Of a stretch of 10,987 bases of DNA, positions 1-7,552 are shown piece after piece. This stretch comes from Actinomycetes bacterium. Lineage in GTDB: Bacteria; Actinomycetota; Aquicultoria; CAJVYJ01; JAUVQD01. Location of the stretch: NCBI GenBank assembly GCA_030598355.1, contig JAUVQD010000022.1, positions 1 through 10,987 on the forward strand. The letters are read 5' to 3'. The number at the start of each line of letters is the position of its first letter. Position 1 is the stretch's first letter. The notes beneath the pieces are model-generated. The model worked only from the letters and a program-made list of their open reading frames with translations, made no database searches and was not told where the DNA came from. The position numbers and the translations under genes are program-made.

Positions 1-1
1 A

Positions 2-1477
2 GTCCATGGCTTTATTCATATCGCAGCCGGCCTTTTTCTCTTTATGGCCAGCCTGACGGCGATCGTCGCCTTGCGTGTGAAATTTGCTCGACGTGATCAA
101 GGTTGGCTTGCTCTGCAGATGGCAATATTGCTTGTCGGTTTTATTGGTCTTGGTGAAGCAGCGGAATATTTTATGTCTGCTCAGGTCCATGATTTCTTCC
201 GCTACCTCCAAATGCTGGCAATATCTACGAGCTTGTTCCTTCTTTGGGTCGCTATAAACGAGCTCCATGCTTTTTATTTTGATCACACCAGAAAACGAGT
301 GATCGACAACAAGACAGTTGCCCTCGTAGTGGTGTCAACAATCACCTTGCCGATCGCACTTGGTTATCAGGCAACCGAGAGTGCCGACAAAGCCCTGGAA
401 ATGCCATTTCTAACAATGACCTTGATCCCGACAGTGGTCATCACTTATTTGGTTTTCAGAAGATCGATCATGATGTTTTTGGAGCAGAAAAAAGTCCCAC
501 TGATGAACTTATCGATCTTCTCAACCGCGGTATCAATTGTACCGCTTCTAACTTGGGGGACAAGCTTGCTAGCGCTTGTTATTTGGCTGGGAAGAATAGC
601 AAATTATTTTGAGTTGACAACAGTTTTCGCTCTTTTTCATGCCTTGCAAAGCATTTTTCATGGTGGCCTTAGTTTCGCTCTCATTGGCAGTGCGCTAATG
701 TTGGTTTTGTCAAAAGATATGCGGTGGGTCGAAGATCGCGTGTTGCGAGCCGGCCAACTGATGTCATTAGGCGAAATGGCAAGCAGCCTAGCGAAAGAAC
801 TTAACAATCCCTTAATGGCTATCATCGGATATTCAACAATTATGTTAGAAGATAAAAAAATCCCGGCTGCCAGACGCAAAGACTTGTTAATGATTCAACA
901 AGAAGCATCTCGAGCGGCCCAGACCACAAAAGAGACACTCGACTTTGCCGGAGATAGCCAATTGAAATTCCAAGTGGTAGACGCTGAGAGTCTCATAGAC
1001 CAAACGCTCAACTTGCTTGAGTCACGCATTAAGCAAGTCGGAATCGAAGTTAAAAAGAGCGTATCAAGACCGCTCCCGCTTATGTCCGTTGATCCTAATC
1101 AAATCAAACAGGTCTTCGTTAACATAATCAATAACGCTCTCGACACAATGCCTCACGGAGGAAGTCTTGATATATATATTAATCGAGCTGAGGAGGGTGT
1201 TGAACTAACTTTTTCAGACAATGGCGACGGAATCCCTGACGAGAACCTGGATCGAATCTTTGAACCGTTCTTTTCCTCCCGACCTCAGAGCGGGACAGGT
1301 CTCGGCCTGTCTCTGGCAAAGAGCATTATCCAGAAACATAACGGTTCGATTAGTGTGACAAGCCAAGTCGGTTATGGCACCAGCTTCATTATCGCTTTGC
1401 CGGCTGTTGCGGAAGAGGATACTTTTTGGCGGCTGGAATCTAAATCAACGGCCGATCCTCCTAGAAGCGCGAACTAA
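2..1477 (+). CDS. Membrane sensor histidine kinase-like protein, 5' end outside window, H-box histidine replaced by lysine
   Basis: The reading frame is open to the left edge, so the true start lies outside; the first ATG inside (44) falls within a hydrophobic stretch and is probably internal. Numbering from that Met, about six or seven hydrophobic segments fill residues 1-223 (for example 24-44, 54-75, 91-108, 158-182, 195-223), which suggests a polytopic membrane sensor without a recognisable ligand domain. A HisKA-like dimerisation helix follows at about 235-300. Its H-box reads SLAKELNNPL where the family has A-H-E-[LI]-N-N-P-L, so the phospho-acceptor position is Lys251 (codon 794-796). 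The HATPase_c domain looks complete: N-box VNIINNALD (359-367), G1 DNGDGIP (392-398), FEPFF (406-410), G2 GTGLGL (417-422). It should bind ATP, but the usual autophosphorylation is not possible at this site. No response regulator is next to it in the window. The family assignment is firm; the signalling role is unknown. Confidence 0.9.
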   Translation, partial: VHGFIHIAAGLFLFMASLTAIVALRVKFARRDQGWLALQMAILLVGFIGLGEAAEYFMSAQVHDFFRYLQMLAISTSLFLLWVAINELHAFYFDHTRKRVIDNKTVALVVVSTITLPIALGYQATESADKALEMPFLTMTLIPTVVITYLVFRRSIMMFLEQKKVPLMNLSIFSTAVSIVPLLTWGTSLLALVIWLGRIANYFELTTVFALFHALQSIFHGGLSFALIGSALMLVLSKDMRWVEDRVLRAGQLMSLGEMASSLAKELNNPLMAIIGYSTIMLEDKKIPAARRKDLLMIQQEASRAAQTTKETLDFAGDSQLKFQVVDAESLIDQTLNLLESRIKQVGIEVKKSVSRPLPLMSVDPNQIKQVFVNIINNALDTMPHGGSLDIYINRAEEGVELTFSDNGDGIPDENLDRIFEPFFSSRPQSGTGLGLSLAKSIIQKHNGSISVTSQVGYGTSFIIALPAVAEEDTFWRLESKSTADPPRSAN

Positions 1478-1559
1478 AAACCCTGATCCAGAAAAATGTT
1501 GACTAAAAGCCTCGTAATTTTTTCACGAACGCTCGAATGACCTCGTAAATCAAGACAAT

Positions 1560-1589
1560 TTGCTAAGGGTAATACCCAGCCTATATAAT
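1560..1589 (+). promoter_or_regulatory. Putative sigma70-type promoter of thrS
   Basis: A perfect TATAAT lies at 1584-1589, with TTGCTA (4 of 6 consensus bases) at 1560-1565 and an 18-bp spacer. Transcription would start near 1595-1597, only about 4-6 nt before the thrS ATG at 1601. The spacer holds a small inverted repeat, GGGT-AAT-ACCC (1567-1577), which could be an operator, although a repeat this short can arise by chance. No T-box-like leader fits in the space downstream of this promoter. Confidence 0.55.
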
Positions 1590-1600
1590 CAGACCCGAAT

Positions 1601-3544
1601 ATGGTTGAAGAAAAAGAAATATCAGTAAAATTACCTGATGGCACCGGGTTAACCGCGCCCGCAAAAAGCACGGTCGCCGACGTGGCGCAGATAATCGGAC
1701 CTGGCTTGGCAAAAGCGGCCATAGCCGGCAAGTTAAACGGTATCCCGGTAGATTTGTCAGCCGCTGTTAGCGACGGCGATAAGATCGAAATACTTACCGA
1801 GAACAGTAACGAGGGCTTGGATATTATTCGCCATAGCGCAGCCCATCTAATGGCTCGAGCTGTTAATGAACTCTGTCCTGGCACGAAGTTTGGCATTGGG
1901 CCGTCCATTGAAGAGGGCTTTTATTATGATTTTGATTTACCACTCAGCTTAAGCGCCGACGACTTGCCGAAAATTGAAGCCAAGATGTCTGAGATCGCCT
2001 CCCGCGCTCCTAAACTCTCGCGGGACGAATTATCTCGCTCTGACGCGCTTAAACTTTTTAAAGATGCTGATCAACCATACAAAGCAGAGTTGATCGAGGA
2101 ACTCGAAGCGGACTCTGTTAGCACGTATGATTTAGACGGCTTTCGTGACCTCTGCCGGGGACCACATGTGCCTTCTGTAAATCGAATAAAACATTTTAAG
2201 CTACTCAAGGTAGCGGGCGCTTACTGGAGAGGTGATGAAAATCGGCCAATGCTTCAGCGAATTTATGGCACGGCCTTCGCGAAAAAAACCGATCTGAAGG
2301 ACTATCTTCACCGACTTGAAGAAGCCTCCCGCCGCGATCACCGAGTCTTGGGGCAGCAATTAGATCTCTTTCACATTGACGATGCTCTAGGGGCGGGCCT
2401 ACCGCTTTGGCACCCCAAGGGAGCGCTTTTGCGACAAACCATCGAAGACTATTGGCGCTCGGAGCACCTCGCCAACGGCTATGATCTGGTACTGACACCT
2501 CATATTGCTAAAACGGACCTTTGGAAGACTAGCGGTCATTGGGATTTTTACCAGGAAAACATGTATTCCCCGATGGAAGTAGACACCCAACAATATATTG
2601 TCAAGCCGATGAACTGTCCCATGCACATGCAAATATATAGATCCAGCCCACGCAGCTATCGAGATTTGCCAATGCGCTGGGCCGAGCTGGGTACCGTCTA
2701 CCGATACGAGCGCTCCGGCGTTCTACATGGTCTGCTCAGAGTAAGAGGCTTCACACAAGATGACGCTCATATCTTCTGCCGCCCCGAGCAACTTCTTGAT
2801 GAAATCAAAGGCGTTATCAAAATGGTCCAAAAGATGCTGCCGGCATTCGGATTCTCGGAATTCGATATCTACGTATCGACGCAACCAAAAAAATTCGTCG
2901 GTACTCCCGAGCACTGGAAGTTGGCGACCGAGGCTTTGGAAAAAGCTCTAACAGAATGCGACCTTGACTATCAAATTGACCCAGGTGAGGGTGTCTTTTA
3001 CGGGCCAAAAATTGATATAAAAATAAAAGACGCTATTGGACGCGCTTGGCAATGTACCACTATTCAAGTTGATTTTAATCTGCCCGAGAGGTTCGAAATT
3101 ACCTATAAGGGCGAGGACAACAAAGACCATCAACCGATTATGATCCACCGGGCCCTTCTGGGGTCGTTAGAAAGATTTGTAGGCTGCTTAATTGAGCACT
3201 ACGCTGGGGCTTTTCCATTATGGCTGGCGCCGTCACAAATAGCGATAATCCCAATTGCCGACAGGCATTTTGATTATGCCGAACAAGTTAAAACCCGTTT
3301 GACCGAGGCTGGGCTAAAGGTTTTTATCGACGGCCGTTCTGAGTCTATGAATCGCAAAATAAGAGATAATCAAGTCCAAAAAATTCCCTACATGCTGGTT
3401 GTTGGTGACCGAGAAGCCGAGGCCGGCACGGCGGCAGTTAGATTAAGAGATGGAACCAACCTCGGGGACAAAGAGCTAGATGTTATAATTGAGCACCTTA
3501 AAGAAGAGCTGGAATCAAAAAAACTTCAGAGTGATTGGAAATAA
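1601..3544 (+). CDS. thrS: Threonyl-tRNA synthetase
   Basis: Cytoplasmic class II enzyme that charges tRNA-Thr with threonine using ATP. The length, 647 aa, is normal for the full four-domain bacterial form. A TGS domain spans about residues 5-65. The N2 editing domain follows, with HSAAH (78-82) and the C-x3-H pair Cys185/His189 that hydrolyses Ser-tRNA-Thr. The catalytic core runs from about 245 to 540. Zinc ligands that select threonine are visible as Cys339 (in MNCPMH), His390 (DDAHIFC) and His516 (IMIHRALLGS). Motif 2 is YRYERSG near 368, and motif 3 is HRALLGSLERFVGCLIEHY. The C-terminal anticodon-binding domain covers about 545-640. The ATG at 1601 is chosen because the TGS domain begins directly after it. 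No Shine-Dalgarno sequence precedes it, which agrees with the promoter placing the transcript start almost at the ATG. infC follows after a 204-bp gap with its own promoter. Confidence 0.98.
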   Translation: MVEEKEISVKLPDGTGLTAPAKSTVADVAQIIGPGLAKAAIAGKLNGIPVDLSAAVSDGDKIEILTENSNEGLDIIRHSAAHLMARAVNELCPGTKFGIGPSIEEGFYYDFDLPLSLSADDLPKIEAKMSEIASRAPKLSRDELSRSDALKLFKDADQPYKAELIEELEADSVSTYDLDGFRDLCRGPHVPSVNRIKHFKLLKVAGAYWRGDENRPMLQRIYGTAFAKKTDLKDYLHRLEEASRRDHRVLGQQLDLFHIDDALGAGLPLWHPKGALLRQTIEDYWRSEHLANGYDLVLTPHIAKTDLWKTSGHWDFYQENMYSPMEVDTQQYIVKPMNCPMHMQIYRSSPRSYRDLPMRWAELGTVYRYERSGVLHGLLRVRGFTQDDAHIFCRPEQLLDEIKGVIKMVQKMLPAFGFSEFDIYVSTQPKKFVGTPEHWKLATEALEKALTECDLDYQIDPGEGVFYGPKIDIKIKDAIGRAWQCTTIQVDFNLPERFEITYKGEDNKDHQPIMIHRALLGSLERFVGCLIEHYAGAFPLWLAPSQIAIIPIADRHFDYAEQVKTRLTEAGLKVFIDGRSESMNRKIRDNQVQKIPYMLVVGDREAEAGTAAVRLRDGTNLGDKELDVIIEHLKEELESKKLQSDWK

Positions 3545-3598
3545 CAGCCCGGCGGTTAAGATACTTTTTTAGAAATACTGGAATCGCTTTCTTGATTT

Positions 3599-3607
3599 TG
3601 ATATACT
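3599..3607 (+). promoter_or_regulatory. Extended -10 promoter of the infC-rpmI-rplT operon
   Basis: TG at 3599-3600, one base, then TATACT at 3602-3607 (5 of 6 consensus bases) make an extended -10 element. The -35 is weak: TGGAAT at 3579-3584 with a 17-bp spacer, 3 of 6 bases. Transcription would begin near 3614, giving a leader of about 145 nt ahead of infC. It lies just after the thrS stop, so the ribosomal operon can be expressed independently of thrS. Confidence 0.55.
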
Positions 3608-3613
3608 CTTAGC

Positions 3614-3706
3614 AGGTTAAAGCAGGGGACGCCAAACTTCTCACCTTTCGGCGCGGTAAAGAGCAGCTTAAAGGTTTAGTAGGCGGCTGTTTTGCCGCCC
3701 TTTTTT
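3614..3706 (+). promoter_or_regulatory. Candidate infC/L20-type autoregulatory leader RNA with possible pseudoknot
   Basis: The region lies between the predicted transcription start and a terminator upstream of infC. By eye, CGCC (3630-3633) can pair with GGCG (3650-3653). The loop of that hairpin contains ACCTTT (3643-3648), fully complementary to AAAGGT (3670-3675) downstream, so an H-type pseudoknot can form. GCAGC (3663-3667) can also pair, with one G-U, with GCTGT (3686-3690). That pairing would use the end of the terminator's 5' arm, so it is a possible antiterminator. In Bacillus and Escherichia, leaders of this operon are bound by L20 to repress it, and the E. coli site includes a pseudoknot. 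Assignment here rests on position and hand-drawn pairing; no covariance evidence is available. Confidence 0.5.
3682..3706 (+). terminator. Intrinsic terminator (attenuator) before infC
   Basis: GGCGGC (3682-3687) and GCCGCC (3694-3699) form a perfect 6-bp GC stem with a six-base loop, followed by C and six T residues (3701-3706). It lies about 54 nt upstream of the preferred infC start and downstream of the infC promoter. It therefore looks like a leader attenuator. It could also end thrS read-through. Confidence 0.8.
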
Positions 3707-3749
3707 ATTGGGAAAGAAGATAAAGATAGTTTATAAGATGGTCCTATTT

Positions 3750-3756
3750 GGAGGTG
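3750..3756 (+). promoter_or_regulatory. Shine-Dalgarno sequence that sets the infC start
   Basis: GGAGGTG is a near-perfect anti-SD match. GGAGG ends at 3754, leaving 5 nt before the TTG at 3760. An in-frame TTG at 3748 overlaps this element and so cannot be served by it. This supports TTG-3760 as the initiation codon. Confidence 0.7.
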
Positions 3757-3759
3757 GTT

Positions 3760-4302
3760 TTGGTACAAAATTTGCGTGTTCGTGTGAATAAAAGCATCCG
3801 AACGCCAAAAGTACGACTCATATCAGCAACCGGCGAACAATTGGGGATAAAAACGCTTTCCGAAGCCCAAAACATTGCCGATGACCTAGCTTTAGATCTG
3901 GTCGAGGTTGCGCCCCAGGCTGATCCGCCTGTCTGTCGTATTATGGACTACGGCAAATATAAGTATGAGCAAACTCAGAAAAATAAAAGAGCCAAAAAGC
4001 ACCAATCACAAGTAATTATTAAAGAAATGAAGTTTCGACCAAAGATCGAGGGACATGATTTTGAAACTAAGAAGAAACATGTCAGACGGTTCTTAGAGGC
4101 TGGGTCGAAGGTAAAAATAACAATCATGTTTCGAGGACGGGAAACAACGCACGCTGAAATTGGCCGGGGGATATTGGAAAGACTGGCTAATGATGTTGAA
4201 GACCTGGCGACGGTTGAATCCAAGCCAAAGCTTGACGGCAGAAATATGATTATGGTGCTCGGGCCGCTTCCGTCAGTTCTCGCGGCCACAAAGAAGGAGT
4301 AG
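3760..4302 (+). CDS. infC: Translation initiation factor IF-3
   Basis: IF-3 binds the 30S subunit, keeps subunits apart and checks the start codon-initiator tRNA pairing. The protein is 180 aa from the TTG at 3760, the usual size. The N-terminal domain includes VRVNKSIR and [13 protein letters not shown], then [23 protein letters not shown], a family hallmark. A lysine-rich linker (around KNKRAKKHQ) joins it to the C-terminal domain with [17 protein letters not shown], the [18 protein letters not shown] strand region and a C-terminal [10 protein letters not shown]. An in-frame TTG at 3748 would add four residues (MEVV), but it overlaps the SD sequence, so I prefer 3760. No in-frame ATG exists near the N-terminus. 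Non-ATG starts are a known feature of infC and let IF-3 regulate its own synthesis. First gene of the operon with rpmI and rplT. Confidence 0.95.
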   Translation: MVQNLRVRVNKSIRTPKVRLISATGEQLGIKTLSEAQNIADDLALDLVEVAPQADPPVCRIMDYGKYKYEQTQKNKRAKKHQSQVIIKEMKFRPKIEGHDFETKKKHVRRFLEAGSKVKITIMFRGRETTHAEIGRGILERLANDVEDLATVESKPKLDGRNMIMVLGPLPSVLAATKKE

Positions 4303-4304
4303 CA

Positions 4305-4502
4305 ATGCCGAAAATGAAAACGCACCGGGGGGCCGCTAAAAGGTTTAGACGCACCCGAACCGGTAAAATTGTCCGAGGAAAAGCTTTTCATAGCCATATC
4401 CTGGAGAAAAAGTCAGCGAAGAGAAAAAGAAAGCTCGGCAAATCAACACTTGTAAGTGAACAAAATAAAAAAGTCGTCAACCGTCTACTCGGCGGTAGTT
4501 AA
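4305..4502 (+). CDS. rpmI: 50S ribosomal protein L35
   Basis: A 65-aa, strongly basic large-subunit protein with the L35 signature: [17 protein letters not shown] at the start, then [23 protein letters not shown] in the middle. The ATG is preceded by AAGGAG (4294-4299), which abuts and overlaps the end of infC. Only two bases separate the infC stop from this ATG, so translation is probably coupled. The length is typical for the family. Confidence 0.97.
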   Translation: MPKMKTHRGAAKRFRRTRTGKIVRGKAFHSHILEKKSAKRKRKLGKSTLVSEQNKKVVNRLLGGS

Positions 4503-4516
4503 GTCGGGAGTAAAAA

Positions 4517-4888
4517 ATGCCTAGGATCAAGCGCGGCACTATAAATAAGAAAAAACATAAGAAAATTTTAGAGCTCGCTAAAGGGTATCGCGGTGCCAAA
4601 AGTCGAGTTTTCAAACGTGCCAATGAACAAGTTTTAACGTCACTTTCATATGCCTATCGAGATCGCCGTCAACGAAGGCGGGATTTCAGAAAATTATGGA
4701 TTATCCGTATTAACGCCGCCGCCAGAAAAAATGGCCTCTCCTACAGCCGGTTTATGAACGGCCTTAAGATCGCGGATATTGAGATTGATCGCAAAGTGCT
4801 GGCAGATATGGCCGTCCACGACGAGCAGGGTTTTGGTAATTTAGTAGAGTTGGTAAAGACGAAGGCAACGCCTGTAGAGTCGAAGTAA
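4517..4888 (+). CDS. rplT: 50S ribosomal protein L20
   Basis: A 123-aa basic protein that binds 23S rRNA early in 50S assembly; in several bacteria it also represses this operon by binding its leader. Signatures are [20 protein letters not shown], then [19 protein letters not shown], the [18 protein letters not shown] stretch and the C-terminal [28 protein letters not shown] at 4506-4510 serves the ATG. It is the last gene of the operon. The stop lies 9 bp from the stop of convergent polA, and no good terminator is visible between them. Confidence 0.97.
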   Translation: MPRIKRGTINKKKHKKILELAKGYRGAKSRVFKRANEQVLTSLSYAYRDRRQRRRDFRKLWIIRINAAARKNGLSYSRFMNGLKIADIEIDRKVLADMAVHDEQGFGNLVELVKTKATPVESK

Positions 4889-4897
4889 CTAAATATT

Positions 4898-7552
4898 TTA
4901 CTTGGCTTCGTCCCAGTTTCTTCCAAAACACACTTTAACTTCGAGCGGAACACTTAGTTTATAAGCATCTTCCATAAACTCGACGATTTTTGGCGTAACG
5001 ATGCTTTCCTCCATTGGGGGCACCTCAAAAACAAGCTCATCATGGACTTGCAAAACCATTCGGGTCTGCAATCCGGATTCAGCTAAAAATGCGTCTATAT
5101 TGATCATGGCCAACTTAATTATGTCAGCGGCGCTACCTTGAAGAGGCGCGTTTGTCGCCACTCGTTCTCCAAATGAACGCTGGTTAAAATTGGCGCTTTT
5201 GAGCTCTCTGATATATCGTTTTCGCCCGGAGATGGTCGTCACATATCCCCGCTGGTAGGCCTCCTTGACCGTTTCTTCCAGATACCGACGTACTCCCGGA
5301 TAACGGCCAAGATATTCTTCGATATATTTTTTTGCTTCCTCCGGCGAAATCCCTGTCTGCTCAGCGAGTCCGAACGCGCTGATACCATAGATAATGCCGA
5401 AATTAATCGCCTTGGCGTGTCGGCGCCGCTCCGGCGTCACATCCTCTAGTGAAAGACCAAAGACTTCGGCGGCTGTAGCCGTATGAATATCTTTATTCTC
5501 TTTAAAGGCTTGCTTCAGGGTTTTGTCGTTGCTGAAGTGAGCGAGGAGCCTGAGCTCTATTTGCGAATAATCAATCGCCAGTAATTTTTCATCCTTATGC
5601 GTTGGAATAAACGCTTTCCTGATCTTTCGCCCTAGTTTGCTTCTAACCGGGATGTTTTGAAGATTAGGATTGCTGCTACTTAAACGCCCTGTCGCGGTTA
5701 CGGTCTGGTTAAAGGAAGTGTGTAAACGACCAGTCTTTTGATCTAATAGTTTAGGAAGAGCGTCAACATAGGTTGATTTTAACTTTGCGTTTTCCCGGTA
5801 TTCAGTTATCAACGGCACAATTGCGTGCTCGCTGGCCAGTTTAGCCAAAGTCGCCGCGTCTGTTGTATATCCAGTTTTTGTTTTTGTCTTTCGACCTGGA
5901 GTTAGACCAAGCTTTTCAAAGAGAACGTCCGAGACTTGGCGGGGGGACTTAATATTGAATTCAACGCCCGCAAGTTTATATATTTGGGCCGCGGCCGCAT
6001 CGAGGTTCTGCTTCATCTCTTTTGAGAGCCGCGATAAAACTTGCCTGTCGAGACCGACACCGCAAGCTTCCATGCGCGCTAAAACTTTCGAGAGTGGAAT
6101 CTCGATCTTATTGAAAACATCAGAAAGCTCACCTGCTTTTAAAGCCGCTTTGAGAGGCTTCATTATTAACAAACTAGCAACCGCTTTAACCGCAGCCATC
6201 TGCGCCAGACTGCTATCTTCCGGTATTTGTTTTTCCAGATAGAGGGTGACTAGCTCTTCAAGTCCATATCCCGCACCTGAAGGCTCAACCAGATGCGCGG
6301 CCAAAAACGGATCAAATAAAGCTCCCTCAAACGGCAGCCCTAGGGTTTGTACCGGGCTGAACTTGCTCTTTAGGTCGTGGACAGACTTAACTCTATCCTT
6401 CTCCCGAAGCCATTGCCGCAATTCTGATCGCTCCGACTCACTCAACTCGGAGGTTTTGAAGGTGATTGCCTTTGGGCCATCTTTGCCGATAAGCCCAATG
6501 GCTAAGCCGACCGTTTGCCCGGCCGCGTCATCTACTGTCTCAACGCCGATTTCCTTCGTACTGCTATGCGCTTTCAGCCAGCTCGCTAAGCGATCGCCGG
6601 GCAAATCAATTATTTTAACTGTCAGCGGTTGGATATCTTTTGATCCGGAAGCCAAGTTAGTTTCGAAACGATCCAAAAGTGTGCGAAACTCCAGCTTTAA
6701 AAAGACTTTCCGAACATTAGCAATATCCCACTCTCCTACGCGCGTGTCTTTTAAATCACCGTCAAGAGGGACTTTGGTATCTAAGATCGCTAACTTCTTG
6801 CTTATCTCAGCTTCTTCTTTGTTGGCCACCAAAGATTCGCGAAGATTCTCTCGACTTATATCCTCAACCTGCTCATAAAGGGCCTCTATCGTCCCATATT
6901 CTTGAATCAGCTTGGCCGCTGTTTTATCTCCGACGCCGGGCACCCCGGGAATGTTATCGGAAGGATCGCCCTTTAGGGCTAGGAAGTCGGGTACTTGCTC
7001 AGGGGTCACACCATATCGCTCAATAACTTTTTCGCGATCGTAGATGACGATGTCCGTAATTCCTTTTCTGGTTGTCATAACGCGCACATTATCGTCGGAA
7101 ATCATTTGAAAGGCGTCCCGATCACCAGTGACCACAATCACGTCATCTCCCGCGGCCGCTCCAGACGCCGCCAAAGTTGCCAGGATATCGTCACCCTCAT
7201 AGCCCTTGAGTTCAAAAATTGGAATCGCCAAAGCGCTTAGCACCTCTTTGACCAACGGAAACTGTGCGTGCAGCTCATCAGGGGCCGGCTTCCTGTGTGC
7301 CTTATAATCTTCATATTGAAGATGTCTAAAAGTCGGCCCACGACTGTCGAAAGCTACGGAAACAACATCGGGTTCTTCGTCAATGAGCAGACGGATCAAC
7401 ATAGCGGTGAAACCATAGACCGCGTTTGTCACCTCACCGCTTGATAAGGCCAGCGTTGTGGGCAAAGCGTAAAAAGCCCGATAGACCAGGCTATTACCGT
7501 CGATTAGGATTTGTTTACGTCTTGATTCTTTCACCAAAAATGATACTAGCAC
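4898..7552 (-). CDS. polA: DNA polymerase I with degenerate proofreading domain
   Basis: Repair and Okazaki-fragment polymerase, 884 aa from the GTG at 7552. The 5' nuclease domain covers about residues 14-300, with LIDGNSLVYRAFYALP, FDSRGPTFRH, GYEGDDILATLA, VTGDRDAFQM and LKGDPSDNIPGVPGVGDKTA. A 3'-5' exonuclease fold at about 310-480 has lost its metal ligands: the DTE motif reads GVE (336-338) and the later aspartates align with non-acidic residues. The polymerase domain is intact. Motif A is AIDYSQIELR (Asp661), the O-helix is RRHAKAINFGIIYG with Lys714, Phe718 and Tyr722, and motif C is QVHDELVFEVP (Asp838). The start is uncertain: GTG-7552 and GTG-7534 are both possible and neither has a clear SD sequence; the conserved domain begins near residue 14. 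The 5' end overlaps a possible 66-aa ORF by 38 bp. Confidence 0.97.
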   Translation of the reverse strand: MLVSFLVKESRRKQILIDGNSLVYRAFYALPTTLALSSGEVTNAVYGFTAMLIRLLIDEEPDVVSVAFDSRGPTFRHLQYEDYKAHRKPAPDELHAQFPLVKEVLSALAIPIFELKGYEGDDILATLAASGAAAGDDVIVVTGDRDAFQMISDDNVRVMTTRKGITDIVIYDREKVIERYGVTPEQVPDFLALKGDPSDNIPGVPGVGDKTAAKLIQEYGTIEALYEQVEDISRENLRESLVANKEEAEISKKLAILDTKVPLDGDLKDTRVGEWDIANVRKVFLKLEFRTLLDRFETNLASGSKDIQPLTVKIIDLPGDRLASWLKAHSSTKEIGVETVDDAAGQTVGLAIGLIGKDGPKAITFKTSELSESERSELRQWLREKDRVKSVHDLKSKFSPVQTLGLPFEGALFDPFLAAHLVEPSGAGYGLEELVTLYLEKQIPEDSSLAQMAAVKAVASLLIMKPLKAALKAGELSDVFNKIEIPLSKVLARMEACGVGLDRQVLSRLSKEMKQNLDAAAAQIYKLAGVEFNIKSPRQVSDVLFEKLGLTPGRKTKTKTGYTTDAATLAKLASEHAIVPLITEYRENAKLKSTYVDALPKLLDQKTGRLHTSFNQTVTATGRLSSSNPNLQNIPVRSKLGRKIRKAFIPTHKDEKLLAIDYSQIELRLLAHFSNDKTLKQAFKENKDIHTATAAEVFGLSLEDVTPERRRHAKAINFGIIYGISAFGLAEQTGISPEEAKKYIEEYLGRYPGVRRYLEETVKEAYQRGYVTTISGRKRYIRELKSANFNQRSFGERVATNAPLQGSAADIIKLAMINIDAFLAESGLQTRMVLQVHDELVFEVPPMEESIVTPKIVEFMEDAYKLSVPLEVKVCFGRNWDEAK

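Noticed and set aside
1510..1548. Direct repeat CCTCGTAA at 1510-1517 and 1541-1548 upstream of thrS
   Set aside because: Eight bases repeated once, with no third copy and no link to the promoter; too weak to call an operator.
1474..1908. - strand open frame of 144 codons across the thrS 5' end and promoter
   Set aside because: Antisense to the conserved TGS and editing domains of thrS; no recognisable domain.
4883..4903. Hairpin AAGTAA / TTACTT between the convergent rplT and polA stops, a possible shared terminator
   Set aside because: The stem is only 6 bp, AT-rich, has a 9-base loop and lacks a T-run on either strand; it overlaps both stop codons, which can explain the TAA/TTA symmetry.
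5955..6878. Two + strand open frames of 95 and 210 codons opposite polA
   Set aside because: They lie antisense to well-conserved polA coding sequence; their products are low-complexity, serine-rich and unrecognisable, as expected of shadow frames.
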